Part shown: in pieces, positions 48,846-60,347 of the stretch
Position numbering within the stretch: position 1 is the first letter of the stretch
Layout: each line of letters begins with the position of its first letter
NCBI GenBank assembly: GCA_027405735.1
Contig: JAPEHQ010000005.1
Location: forward strand, 620,001-684,000
Length of the DNA: 64,000 nucleotides
From: Mucor racemosus
Taxonomy: Eukaryota; Mucoromycota; Mucoromycetes; Mucorales; Mucoraceae
Direction: 5' to 3'
Notes under the pieces: generated by a model
The model's database searches: none
The model's input: the letters and a program-made list of their open reading frames with translations, nothing else
What the model was told of the DNA's origin: nothing
Position numbers and translations under genes: made by a program

Positions 48846-51800
48846 ATGTCTGCTAAACCTATCAGAGAATATGATGGTAAGCTTTTGTTGGCTTATCATC
48901 TTTTGCGTGCCCCTCTTGTTGGCAAACAAGAAGATTCTGTCTCTCTTTTTACCCCTGCTGCCACTAAATTGGCTCACATCAATGTAAATACTTCTCTGTT
49001 GGGCGATGATGCTGCTTTCAAATCTGCTTTAAAGCAACAGCTTGATAATCTCGAACAAACTCACCCTTGGTTATTGACTGACAAATTGGTCGCTAAACCT
49101 GATCAATTGATCAAACGTAGAGGAAAGCATGGTCTTTTGGCTCTTAATAAGGATTGGGCCGATGCTCGCAAATGGATTGAAGAACGCGCAGGAAAAGAAA
49201 TCAAGGTAAATATTACTTTATTTGGGAGGGGGTAGGGGGGCCACTAGTTATTTAATCAGCGCGAGGGGCCGTTTTTTTCATAAAAAAAAAAAAATAGATG
49301 TGATTACCATATTGGGGGATTCCATCAAAAAATTATGAAATATGTTTATTAATATTATACCTTATTGTATAGATTGAAAGAACGACTGGTGTTATCAAGA
49401 CCTTCTTGGTTGAACCTTTCGCTCCTCACCCGGACAATACCGAATACTATATTTGTATTAACTCTGTACGTGAAGGTGACTATATTCTTTTCACTCATGA
49501 AGGTGGTATTGAAGTTGGTGATGTTGATGCCAAGGCTTTGAAACTCTTAATCCCCGTTACTTCATCTGATTTCCCTTCTGCTGAAACTATCAAGGAAACT
49601 TTGCTCAAGGATGTTCCCGAGTTTAAACGTGATGTCCTCGTTGACTTCATTCGTCGTCTTTATGCTGTCTACGTTGATCTCCATTTTACCTATCTCGAAA
49701 TCAATCCTTTAGTTGTCACTGATCCTGTTGAAGGTCAAACTCCTCAAGTTATGTACCTTGATTTGGCTGCCAAGATTGATCAAACTGCTGAATTTGAAGC
49801 TGGTCCCAAGTGGGCTATCGCTAGAGCTCCTCAAAATATTGGTCTCATTCCTTCTGCTTCTGATGCACAAAATGTTGATCAAGGACCTCCAATGGAATTT
49901 CCCGCTCCTTTCGGTCGTGAGTTAACACGTGAAGAAGCTTATATCCAAGAATTAGATGGAAAGACTGGTGCTTCTCTTAAATTAACTGTACTCAACCGTG
50001 ATGGTCGTATTTGGACCATGGTTGCTGGTGGTGGTGCTTCTGTTGTTTACTCTGATGCCATTGCTGCTTTAGGTCATGCTGATGAGCTCGCTAATTATGG
50101 TGAATACTCTGGTGCCCCTACTGAAACTCAAACCTATGAATATGCAAAGACTATCTTGGATTTGATGACTCGTGGTGATGTTAACCCTCAAGGTAAACTT
50201 CTCTTCATTGGTGGTGGTATTGCCAACTTTACAAATGTTGCTACTACTTTCAAGGGTATCATTCGTGCCTTGACTGAATTCAAGCAAGCTCTTATTAACC
50301 ACAAGGTTCGTATCTTTATTCGTCGTGGTGGTCCCAACTATCAAGAAGGTCTTCGTGCCATGCGTCAATTAGGTGAAACTCTCGGTGTTGAGATCCAAGT
50401 CTTCGGTCCTGAAACTCACATTACTGAAATCGTTCCTTTGGCTTTGGAAGGTAAGGCTACTACCCTTCAATCTACTCCTTCTGCTTCTTCTGGTAATTTG
50501 TTCCAAGATCAAATCTTTGGTTCCAACAACAACTCTGGTGCCAATACTCCCAAGCTTACCATTGCTGAAGATAACCAAACTCCTACCAATCCTAATGAAC
50601 GTATGACTTATTTCCCTGAACAAGATCAAGAATCTGTTGAATGGTATCGTCCCTTCACCTCCAAGACTCGTGCCTTTGTCTATGGTATGCAACCTCGTGC
50701 TGTTCAAGGTATGCTTGATTTTGATTTCATGTGTAAGCGTGAAACTCCCTCTGTTGCTGCCATGGTCTATCCTTTCGGTGGTTCTCATGTTCAAAAGTTT
50801 TACTGGGGTACAAAGGAAACTTTGATTCCTGTCTTCACATCTCTCAAGGAAGCCATTGAAAAGTTCCCTGAAGTTGATGTTGTTGTCAACTTTGCTTCTT
50901 GTCGTTCCGTCTTTGATTCTACACGTGAAATCTTTGCTTTCTCTGAACAAATCAAGACTATTGCCATCATTGCTGAAGGTGTCCCTGAACGTCGTGCTCG
51001 TCAATTGTTGCACGAAGCTGAGGCCCGTAAGGTTCTTGTCGTTGGTCCTGCTACTGTTGGTGGTATTAAGCCTGGTTGTTTCAAGATTGGTAACACCGGT
51101 GGTATGATGGACAACATTGTTTCTTCCAAGCTTTACAGAGCTGGTTCCGTTGGTTATGTCTCCAAGTCTGGTGGTATGTCTAATGAATTGAACAACATTG
51201 TTTCTCGTACTACTGATGGTGTCTATGAAGGTGTTGCTATTGGTGGTGATCGTTACCCCGGTTCTACTTTCATTGACCATTTGTTGCGTTATGAAGAAGA
51301 TCCTAACTGTAAGATGCTTGTCTTGCTTGGTGAAGTTGGTGGTATCGAAGAATACCGTGTCATTGAAGCTGTCCAAAATGGTACTATCAAGAAGCCTATT
51401 GTTGCTTGGTGTATTGGTACTTGTGCCAAGATGTTCACTACTGATGTCCAATTCGGTCATGCCGGTTCCATGGCTAACTCTGATTTAGAAACTGCTGATG
51501 CCAAAAACAAGGCCATGCGTGCCGCTGGTATTGTTGTTCCTGAAACCTTTGAAAAGATGCCTTTGGCTCTTGCTGAAACTTACTCTAAGCTTGTCAAGGA
51601 TGGTGTCATTCATCCCAGAGCTGAACCTGAGATCCCCAAGATTCCTATTGATTACTCTTGGGCTCAAGAACTTGGTTTGGTTCGTAAGCCTGCTAGTTTC
51701 GTTTCTACCATTGTCGATGACAGAGGTCAAGAATTGTTGTATGCTGGTATGAGAATTACTGATGTCTTCAAGGAGGATGTTGGAATTGGTGGTGTCCTCT

Positions 51801-52611
51801 CTCTTTTGTGGTTCAAGCGTAGACTTCCTAACTATGCCTGTAAGTTCATTGAAATGGTTTTGATGTTGACTGCCGATCACGGACCTGCTGTCTCTGGTGT
51901 AAGTATTTAATTTGGGTTGGGAAGTGTGTTCATAACAAGAGATTTAATATTTTATTTTATTACTCATAGGCCATGAACACTATTATTACTACTCGTGCTG
52001 GTAAAGATTTGATTTCATCTCTTGTCTCTGGTCTTCTTACCATTGGTGAACGTTTCGGTGGTGCCCTCGATGGTGCTGCTAGTAACTTCACTAAGGCTTA
52101 TGACAGTGGTTTGACTCCTCGTGAGTTCGTCACTTCTATGCGTAAGGCTAACAAGTTGATTCCTGGTATTGGTCACAAGATTAAGTCTCGTACCAATCCT
52201 GATATGCGTGTTGAATTAGTCAAGGACTACGTCAAGAAGAATTTCCCTAACACTCCTATCCTCGATTATGCTTTGAAGGTTGAGGAAATTACTACCAGCA
52301 AGAAAGATAACTTGATTTTGAACGTTGATGGTTGTATTGCCGTCTCTTTCGTTGATCTCTTGCGTGAGTCAGGTGCTTTCACTCGTGATGAAGCTGAAGA
52401 ATACATGCGTATTGGTACTTTGAATGGTCTCTTTGTTCTTGGTCGTTCTCTCGGTTTCATTGGTCATCATTTGGATCAAAAGCGTTTGAAGCAAGGTCTC
52501 TACAGACATCCTTGGGATGATATTTCTTACCTCTTGCCTTCTTTGGACCCTGAGACTTTGGATCCTCGTCGTGTCAATGCTCGTGTCAACGTTCAACCCA
52601 AGCAAAAATAA
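48846..52611 (+). CDS. ACLY: ATP-citrate lyase, single-chain
   Basis: A cytosolic enzyme that cleaves citrate with CoA and ATP into acetyl-CoA and oxaloacetate, feeding lipid and sterol synthesis and histone acetylation. Three exons (48846-49205, 49373-51898, 51970-52611) give 1175 aa, slightly longer than animal ACLY (~1100). The N-terminal part is the ATP-grasp/CoA-binding half ([31 protein letters not shown]). It is followed by a Ser/Asn/Thr-rich linker near residues 490-540, then the citrate/CoA-ligase half with [20 protein letters not shown] and the catalytic histidine in [12 protein letters not shown] (about His816). The C-terminal citrate-synthase-like module has [19 protein letters not shown] and [10 protein letters not shown]. 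Ascomycetes split this enzyme into two genes; the fused form is that of animals, basidiomycetes and early-diverging fungi. Codon bias is strong. Confidence 0.97.
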
Positions 52612-53036
52612 TCTCATCTATAATCTACACTTCCAACTTCCCCATTAATATTGCAATACACCCAAAAAATAACTAGCACAACACAGCATGTAAAGAAAGA
52701 AAACAAAATTAGAATACACATTTATCAATTTATTCTTTCCCCTCTTGTATAAAAAAAATACTGTCTTTTGTATAATTTTTAAAAATAAAAATATTTTTGA
52801 TCCAATATCTTACATTCATATTTAAATGCTTAATCGAAGATTTACAAGAGCTAAGTAGTTCTTGTTAAATTGACCAAATGTATAGATCTTCAATATATGA
52901 AAACCCTGAATTCGATAAATTTTATTTTGCATTGAGTGAAATTCCTATAAAGGTCATAAGGTCTCTAAAAAGATATTAAAGCAGCGCTGATTTGTAGTTG
53001 TAGAGTATCGTCTTAACGTTTAATGGTAAGATACGA
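52612..53036. other. 3' flank of ATP-citrate lyase
   Basis: AT-rich flank; AAAAATAAAAATATTTTTG near 52780-52798 may include the polyadenylation signal. No gene was recognised. Confidence 0.45.
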
Positions 53037-53590
53037 TATGCTAATTTTGGCTGATTTAGTGCTATTTCTAATTCGAAAGTTTACAAACCCACTCAAAAAG
53101 TGCGCATTTTATTCCTACTATTTAACCAGTAAATAATGGGCTGCTAAAATTATAGATATAGATACTGTTACAAATTCAGTACATATTTCGAAACTTTCAG
53201 TCTATTTAGATTAAAATCCATTGATTGGAAGCGTTTTTCCAATTGCTTAATTTTTTTTTAGGCAGAAAAAGAGAGGTTTCATTTTGAAAATTGTGCTAAA
53301 CTCCTTCAAAAACACCTGTTAGCTGATGAAATCATGACATGTTATTTTTACGTCTACTATGCATTAAATGCAACTTTAAAATTCAATTTTGAACGATTAT
53401 TTGATTTTATAACAATTTTCAAAAAGTATCTGAAACAGCCCATACAAAATAGTTGAAAAAAGTGCGCGTTTTCATGTCTCCATTTCAACAACTATTCAGA
53501 AAGGCTGAAATTTTGCAATTCTGTGAATAATAGACACTAGAAGTACCCACCATTGCAACATTGCAATGGGAGCTTACAAAATAACTCGGC
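53037..53590 (+). repeat. Dispersed repeat family S, copy 2
   Basis: Collinear with 3262-3835 in the same orientation, sharing GTGCGC(G/A)TTTT, GAGAGGTTTCATTT, TGCAACTTTAAAATT, GTGCGCGTTTTCAT and CACTAGAAGT-CC-ACCAT. No conserved open frame. Confidence 0.7.
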
Positions 53591-53702
53591 TGCATAAAAG
53601 GCTCCGTTTGTTTTAAATAATTAATTAAATTTGAAAATAAGGCAGAAGCTTGCTCTGTGTTGTGAGAGTTATATGTAGATAACGATTATTTTCAATACAA
53701 AT

Positions 53703-54065
53703 TGATGTATCATTCTTAAACCGGATCATGTCAAATCCAAAAAGTAAACAATAACAGATCCGGAACCGGAAGTTCCTTAATTAAATATTAACTATACAAT
53801 GCTCCTAAAAGCATGGTATAGAAGCATGGTATAGAAGCATGGCATAGAAGCATGGTGTAAAGCATGATACACCAGTGCGATATTCCAACATGATATACCA
53901 ATATAACACATTACTATTAAATAATATCTAAACTATCTTATCACATCATTAATTCCCCAAATCAAATAGTATATAAACCCTATTAATTTCATTCCAATAA
54001 ACGACATCTCTTTACTTGATTAAATTTTTAATTTTTATTTAACCTAAACATATTTTGATAAATCA
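53703..54065 (+). mobile_element. Solo LTR, family LTR-A, copy 2 (TSD CAAAT)
   Basis: The 363-bp element starts TGATGTATCATTC and ends TTTTGATAAATCA, with exact CAAAT at 53698-53702 and 54066-54070. It is nearly the same as the copy at 10886-11224 but 24 bp longer because a 12-bp AGAAGCATGGTAT-like unit is repeated twice more near 53810-53860. It has the same AGTATATAAACCC and CCAATAAACGA signals. Confidence 0.95.
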
Positions 54066-54258
54066 CAAATAAAATAAAGACTACAAGTGATTGTATCACG
54101 GAAAACGTAGGGTCTTTATTATTAAGTTAAAAAAGGAAGCCAGGAGCCATCAGGTCCTGGATTCTAAAAGTATTTATACCATTTCAATTCCATTTGGATG
54201 TCAGGTTCAATATGGGATTGAAACGAGATTTAACATAAATAATAGGCAAAAACCCACA

Positions 54259-54801
54259 TGTTGTATTCCACCTACTAGTATCATACGTTGTCACCTTCTA
54301 CAGTATCAATACATCTTGCAATCTATTGACTACAACATATATTGAAGTGCAAGTCTTGATATCGGATATATGAAACACCTAGCGTACCAAGTAGTTTCAT
54401 CCAGTAATTATCAAAAAGAACGCTTAGACCTCAATTATGACACCATACTATTTCATCCCAGCGGTTAATCAATCAAGTAGCTATCAAATCAACATCCGAG
54501 CACATTTAGCGCAGCATTGAAACACGACAACTCGCAAGCTCTGCAAGAACGGTTAAATTATGATTGATCCATTTCAATCCATAGATTACTATCAAACAGA
54601 TATAATGGTCCCATAGTGCCTTAAATTACATCTCATCAGGATCTCAATGTCAAATCAATATACAGTAGAAGGCCATACTTTTATATCTAAATAAACGATA
54701 TCTTGTTTTTATTATACAGTTAACGAACTGGTTCATTACTCACTCTCCTTTAATTGTATTCTTTTTTAAGTATTATTTATCTAAGATGAAAATATAGGAC
54801 A
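54259..54801 (-). mobile_element. Solo LTR, family LTR-B, copy 2
   Basis: The reverse complement follows 9511-10048 over its full length (543 vs 538 bp), running TGTCCTATATTTTC to GGAATACAACA. The flanks CCACA (54254-54258) and CAACA (54802-54806) agree at 4 of 5 positions, consistent with a mutated target duplication. Divergence from copy 1 is clearly visible, perhaps 10-15%. Confidence 0.87.
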
Positions 54802-55034
54802 CAACAGGTAGTTTTATTGGACAGAAATATTATGTTTTGCTGATGGTTTTCTCAATTCACAGTCATTTGTGAAAGTAGAAGTATAAACTTTTATGCAAAA
54901 TATATTTAAATCTATCACATGTATAATTGAAGATTAATTGGATCAATATTCACAAGGATGGGGTTTTTTTTCTTTGTTTTCTGCAGTTGTACATAATAAT
55001 TTATTATTTTGTAAAACTTAAAACTCATTATCCA

Positions 55035-56155
55035 TGGCTTAATTTCTGAATTCACAAGATAGGTCTAATTGATTGCTACTCTGCATTTTTTGTTTTAGCG
55101 AAAAATATTGATTTTTCGTCGAGATAACCAAAATAATCATAGTTTTTATCACAGCTTAAAACCTATCACCACGGGGTTCCAAAATTTATTTTAAAAAATG
55201 GATGAAAAATGATTAAAAAAACAAAATTGTTTAATGGCTCATGAGCTGCAAAGTAAGTTGACCTAGAGTATTAAATAGTTTTTGTACAGTTTTGGATTTT
55301 GCATCCATCTAAACAAAAATCAAAAAAATATTCCACATTAAATTTTGCGTAAAATGCAATTGAAATTTTGGAGGTTTTTTGAAGATATACATCACTTTTT
55401 ATAAGCATATTTAAAATATAATACACTGAAATGATGCGCAAAAACATTATCTATCGATCAAGCTATTGCAAAATTTTCTAGCTGCATTTTTCGTAGAGAA
55501 AACAAGATTTTGTCCAAATTTTTTTCAGATTCAGAATTTAGGATGAGGGTATACAAGGGGAAAATGGAAGCTAGAAATGAAGGTATCTTTTTGTACACAT
55601 TTTTAAGGATATCTCCACGAAAAATTAATATTTTCAAAGACACTAAATTGGATCCAAGAGAGCTTAACGAGCTTAATGACATGAATGCAAAAAAAATGTT
55701 GCTCAATTTAACCAATATTTTGAAACCTACTATAGAAATGCCAAAAAAATGAAAAAAAAAATAAAGGTGCTCAGAATTTTTTTATATTCAAATATGTTAT
55801 AGAGCGCTTTAAAACAAGCAAGTTTTATTATTCAAAAGTGTTAGTATAGCTTAATTTTTTCTAGAGATATGAAGCCTCAAAGTTTTCAATCCATTAGCAG
55901 TGAAATACGCGTAAAAAATCTGAAACCTTAGCACTGAAAAATTAATACCAACTGCAAAAAACAGGATATTTTTGGACACTTATTTTTGGATTAAAGCTGA
56001 ACATCTCAGGTACATTGGCATATAATTTTTTTTTGGTGTTATTTAGTGAAAACAAAAAGTAGAGCAGGAATGAAAAATGAGACCCAGTTTTCAAGGAAAA
56101 AGCAATAATTTTTACTTGTTTTTGAGTCTTTCATGAGATATAAATTAAATTAGAA
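55035..56155 (+). repeat. Repeat family R, copy R3 (coding orientation)
   Basis: This copy is inverted relative to R1/R2 and diverged from both. On the plus strand the frame open from about 55435 to 55752 reads SIDQAIAKFSSC, FFSDSEFRMRVYKGK, FLRISPRKINIFKD, DPRELNELNDMNAKK and ends EMPKK. The equivalent minus-strand stretch in R1/R2 shares VYKGK, NEGI-LYTFLRISPRKI-IFK, RELNEL-DMN-KK and LNLTNILK. Conservation of this frame while surrounding sequence decays suggests a former protein; its family is unknown to me. Confidence 0.75.
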
Positions 56156-56701
56156 ATATTTATACTTTTAATTTAGTGTATTATAATCTCAAAAATCTTC
56201 AAAATTGTTAGAAGTATTAAGGATATAAAAAAACTTAAATTTTTGGTGCTATTAATTAAATATGATTTTAGGAGAAAGTGAAAGACCTTTTTAGATTCAA
56301 ATACAGCACCACTTTAAAAGAGTAACACTCTCAAAATATCCAACGTTAAGTACAAGTGATTCTAAGTTCTACTTTAATATAGCTCATTTTTTATGAATTA
56401 TATATATGACAACTTGCGATTAAAACTCTGGTATACGCTTACGGGCCGTCATCTACATGGATTTGAAATTTTTTGAATGAGTTTCTTTTATTAAAATTGA
56501 TCGATGCAAATCAGGATAGACTATAACTAATGCATACTTAAGAAAACCATATTAATTTAATTTGTACGATATTGTTGTTAAAACAAACAAGTGGCAAACT
56601 GTACTAACAGTGATCAGTACCCTCCTCCCTCCCTCCCCCCTCTTTTTAAATAGAAGTACTCTTTAACATCTGATCTTAAATAAAAGTAAAGCAATTGCTA
56701 C

Positions 56702-57163
56702 ATTGCTCTCCACAAAAAATATCTGGACAATATTTCTAATTTTAGGTACAGCACAGTTTGACTCATACAGCAGCTTATATTTCCATGTTAATGTGGTCAA
56801 AGAATTCTTAAATATATCACAATCTAGAGCCAAGATCCTTGAGAAAAGATATATTTAAATCAGGTTCTATACTCTACGTCCATGAGAAAACTGCAATAAA
56901 TCAGGATAGATACAGAGACAGTTTTTTTGATAAGATCAACAAGAGTATTTGGTATAAATACATTCTCTTTTTTTTTTTTTTTTTTTTTACTATAATCAAT
57001 TTTTTTTATCATTATTTCTCTTATACACATTTACAAACTATATAAGGCAAATATATTTTATTCTACAAGTCCTCGACTATTCAAGAGCCTCTTGATGCTG
57101 CTTATATCGATTCTTCGCCCAGAATACCAGGTACGACTACTCCCAACTTTAGTCATAGTCTAT
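56702..57163 (+). pseudogene. Possible decayed coding remnant, family unknown
   Basis: Two plus-strand stretches look protein-like. 56710-56866 reads GTAQFDSYSSLYFHVNVVKE, then FLNISQSRAKILEKRYI to a stop. 57061-57163 reads FYKSSTIQEPLDAAYIDSSP, then RIPGTTTPNFSHSL to a stop. A T19 run (56968-56988) and disrupted frames lie between. They may be exons of a lost gene; there is no ATG-led model and no family resemblance. Confidence 0.22.
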
Positions 57164-58295
57164 AAAGATGATTAGTATCCCAAATATATATAATTTGATT
57201 TCTTTATTCACAATTTATATTTTTTACTTGAATTTGAAAATCTGGATACTTTTACAAATAAAGCGTATATAATTAAGATCGAAATAACTTTCCCGCATAA
57301 TTTTAATCAAAGTTTTGAGTAGACTTAGATTGTTATATTGTCAAGTGCATATGTATGTATAAGTAAGGCTATTTGCGACAGGTTACGTAGTAAGTTGTTT
57401 GCATATAATTCCTGGGGCAAGTTTTATTATTGGTTCACCCGAGATTCTGATAGTGCTTGTACCCTTTCTTTTTATAACAACAAGGCAAATATTGTGATAG
57501 AATGCACATATTTTTTTCTGTATAACAATCTACCAATCTACTATTATATTTTGCTAGACACACGAAAGGTGATAAGATGTATGCATAATATTTTAAACGG
57601 ATAAAACTACGGTATTTTATATAGTTGAAATCGATAAAAAAGAATAGGTCAACTGGTTACACACTGTTTTTAAAAATTCATGGATACCATGAAAAGATTG
57701 TTGACGATCTCCATATATACAATATATATATACATTAAACTATTCTTTTTTTTCCCATTTGACCACCAGGAAGCAAAAATTCAAAGCAACTGGATACAAG
57801 CAGTATAAAAAAAGGCATATCATGGGGGGGAGATTGATCCTTTCTCATTCCATCTGTTTAAAATGGGAAATACTACATGAACAGTTATAATACATACATT
57901 CCATCATGAGGTTCAATTTGTTGTAGGACGAAAAGATAATGTAGATGAACAGCAACCAATGAAAAGGAACTTGCAAGTAACTCAAAGAGTAAGGTGGCCT
58001 TGTTCCTTTTTGTATTACTGTGAGCTCCCTCTTTATATAGTAATGCATGAGATGTGAGAATATAGCCGATTTATTATTTCACGCCACTATACAATTGTTT
58101 TCTTTTTCCTGCTTGAACGAAAAAAAAAGACCTTTTTTTTTGTTTTTATTTCTTCTTTTCATTTTCTTTTCTCTTCTTGTTATTATTTTCTCATTATAAT
58201 ATTTTATTTTCTTAATACATTAAACACGACTCCAAAGGTATAAAGCAAATAGAAACAAGTAATTGATTTCGTATTAAAATCAGAAAATAGTTTAG
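57164..58295. other. Intergenic, upstream of the HMG-box gene
   Basis: AT-rich DNA. The last 250 bp are dominated by T/C-rich tracts (TTTTCTTTTTCC, TTTATTTCTTCTTTTC), a common fungal promoter/5'UTR style. No gene was recognised. Confidence 0.4.
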
Positions 58296-60133
58296 ATGTC
58301 TGAACAGAATTTGTTAAACTATAATTTGTTCAAAGCAAATAACAATAATTTTCAATTTGATTACTCAATTCCACCTACAATAACAACAAATCATGAAATA
58401 TCAGCTACTCAGCAACGAACGGTAACTTTTTTTTTTACTACGTTGAGAATACAGCTTTTTTTTACATACTAGTTTCATAGATCCCCACAAATGAATACAA
58501 TATTTATCCCACTTCATCGTCTTATTATTTACCACCTATTACAACAAATTTATCGTTTTCTTCCATTTTACATAAAAAGGTTCTCGATCAATCTGAACAA
58601 CAATGGAAAAATGATGTTTCACAAGTAATGTGGTTCGACCATATTTTTTTTTCTGAACCAATACTAACAACATTAATACATAGTCGGCTATAATTATCAA
58701 TGAAAAACAAGTGACTTTACCATCGCCAGCAAATAATAGTGCTGATCATCATAGTATAGGCTCTCAGTCAGATGATCAAACACCTACGCACATAGTTTCA
58801 CCTGAAGCCATTCGAGAAGCATTGAAAGAAGAAAAAGAAGAAGCAATGGGTCATAGTCAGAGAAGACCTTTTTCAAAATTTACATCATTTCATGCCTTAA
58901 AACAACGACGATATTCTACAGATCAATCTCCTTCTCCTCCTCCCCCTCTTTCTGCTGCTGCTGCTCCTCCTCTTCCTCCTCCAATTTTTACAATCCCATT
59001 TAGTCCGCCTCCTTCCATTAAAGCAAATATAAATTACGATGATTTTGATGATAATTATAGTCAAATAGACCCTGAAGAAATTATGCAAGTAGAAAGTAAT
59101 AATACGGAAGAAGAAATAGAGGAAAAAAATACGTCTGAAGAACCTGATACACCATGTCCATCAAATCAACCTATAATTACACTGGAGAAACTAAAAAGAC
59201 CTCCCAATGCCTATTTATTGTTTAACCGAGATATGCGTCGTAAATTGCTCAAACAATCACCTAAAATGACAGTTGCTGAAATCAGTAAAGAAGTGGGTGA
59301 TTGGTGGAAAGCTTTACCAGATGTAATTGTTAGTTTATTGTTTACTTTATTTTTGATTAATTCCCTTTTTTATATTACAGAATGAACGAGAATATTACGT
59401 TAAAGAAGCATCTATACTAAAAGAGGAGCATTTAAAAAAGTATCCAAACTTTATATATACCCGAAGGTCAAAGGCTCAATTAGCAGAAGCTAAAAAGACA
59501 TCGAAATTAGGACGAAAGCTGAAATCAGAAACAATGCAAAAGTTTGAAAATAGCCAGGAACCAAATTTAATTGTCCTAAATGACAATTCCACATCTACTG
59601 CTATTACTACAGACGCGACAACAAACACAATAATAAATAAAGATACAACAACAAAGAAAAGATCAAGAAAGTTTAATACTCCAGGAGGTCAAAGAGATCC
59701 TCGAGGAAGAAAAAAGAAGAGACATAAGCACCCATTTGCACCTAAACATCCAATGTCTGCTTATTTGTACTATTTAGCATATGTATATCCTCAAGTATCA
59801 TTGAATTTTCCTGGTTCTACAGTAGGACCTATTAGTAAATCTATATCAAAAACTTGGCATGCCATGTCGCCCGAAGAACGGTTACCATGGAAACAAAAAG
59901 CAGATTCTGACAAGGCACGATATGCCCGGGAAATGCAAGTTTATATGGCAGCAAATACAAGCTTAATACCAGGCGAAGAAGAAGATGTTAAACCAAAAAT
60001 TCAAATTTCTGATGAATCAGATGATGATGGAATAGGAGAAGTTGATGTGGATGTTCAAACATTAGCAGCTGTAGTTAATATGGTTAATACGAATCCAAAT
60101 GATGGTAATTTGATGTATCATCAAAGCCCATAA
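58296..60133 (+). CDS. Two-HMG-box DNA-binding protein
   Basis: Probably a nuclear DNA-binding regulator. Four exons (58296-58421, 58481-58624, 58684-59322, 59381-60133), all phase 0, give 553 aa. The N-terminal 250 residues are low-complexity with Pro/Ala runs and acidic patches. HMG box 1 (about 260-330) is of the sequence-specific MATA/SOX-like type: KLKRPPNAYLLFNRDMR, GDWWKALPDNEREYYVKEA, KKYPNFIYTRR; an intron falls inside it. HMG box 2 (about 422-492) is of the Nhp6/HMGB type: HPFAPKHPMSAYLYYLAYVY, SKTWHAMSPEERLPWKQKA. The linker is basic (KKRSRKF, RGRKKKRHKH), a likely nuclear-localisation region, and the tail is acidic. Mucorales sex-locus proteins SexM/SexP have a single HMG box and different neighbours, so I do not assign it there. 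Confidence 0.9.
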
Positions 60134-60347
60134 TTAATAAAAATGCATGATGATTGTCACACGATAATCCGATATAATGTTTTGTACACCCCATATTCTA
60201 GCTATAAATTCACACACACACAGATACAACACATATTACAACAGTTGCACCATCTCTCTTTTTCTTCATTTCTTTTTTTTTAATCTATCCAAGCTGTTGT
60301 ATCCAGCTTTATTATCCATTTTATTTCAACAACCATCATCAACTGTC

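Noticed and set aside
50369..51460. A 363-codon antisense open frame (and several others) inside ATP-citrate lyase
   Set aside because: The strongly biased codons of the sense gene (few TTA, CTA, TCA) leave the opposite strand without stops. Its composition is Thr/Asn/Arg-rich without any domain, so it is a shadow.
58296..60133. Mucorales sex locus (SexM/SexP HMG gene between a sugar-phosphate transporter and an RNA helicase)
   Set aside because: The gene has two HMG boxes and is flanked by repeats and RIM20. The only helicase here is a DDX21-type protein 18 kb away, and no triose-phosphate transporter is present.
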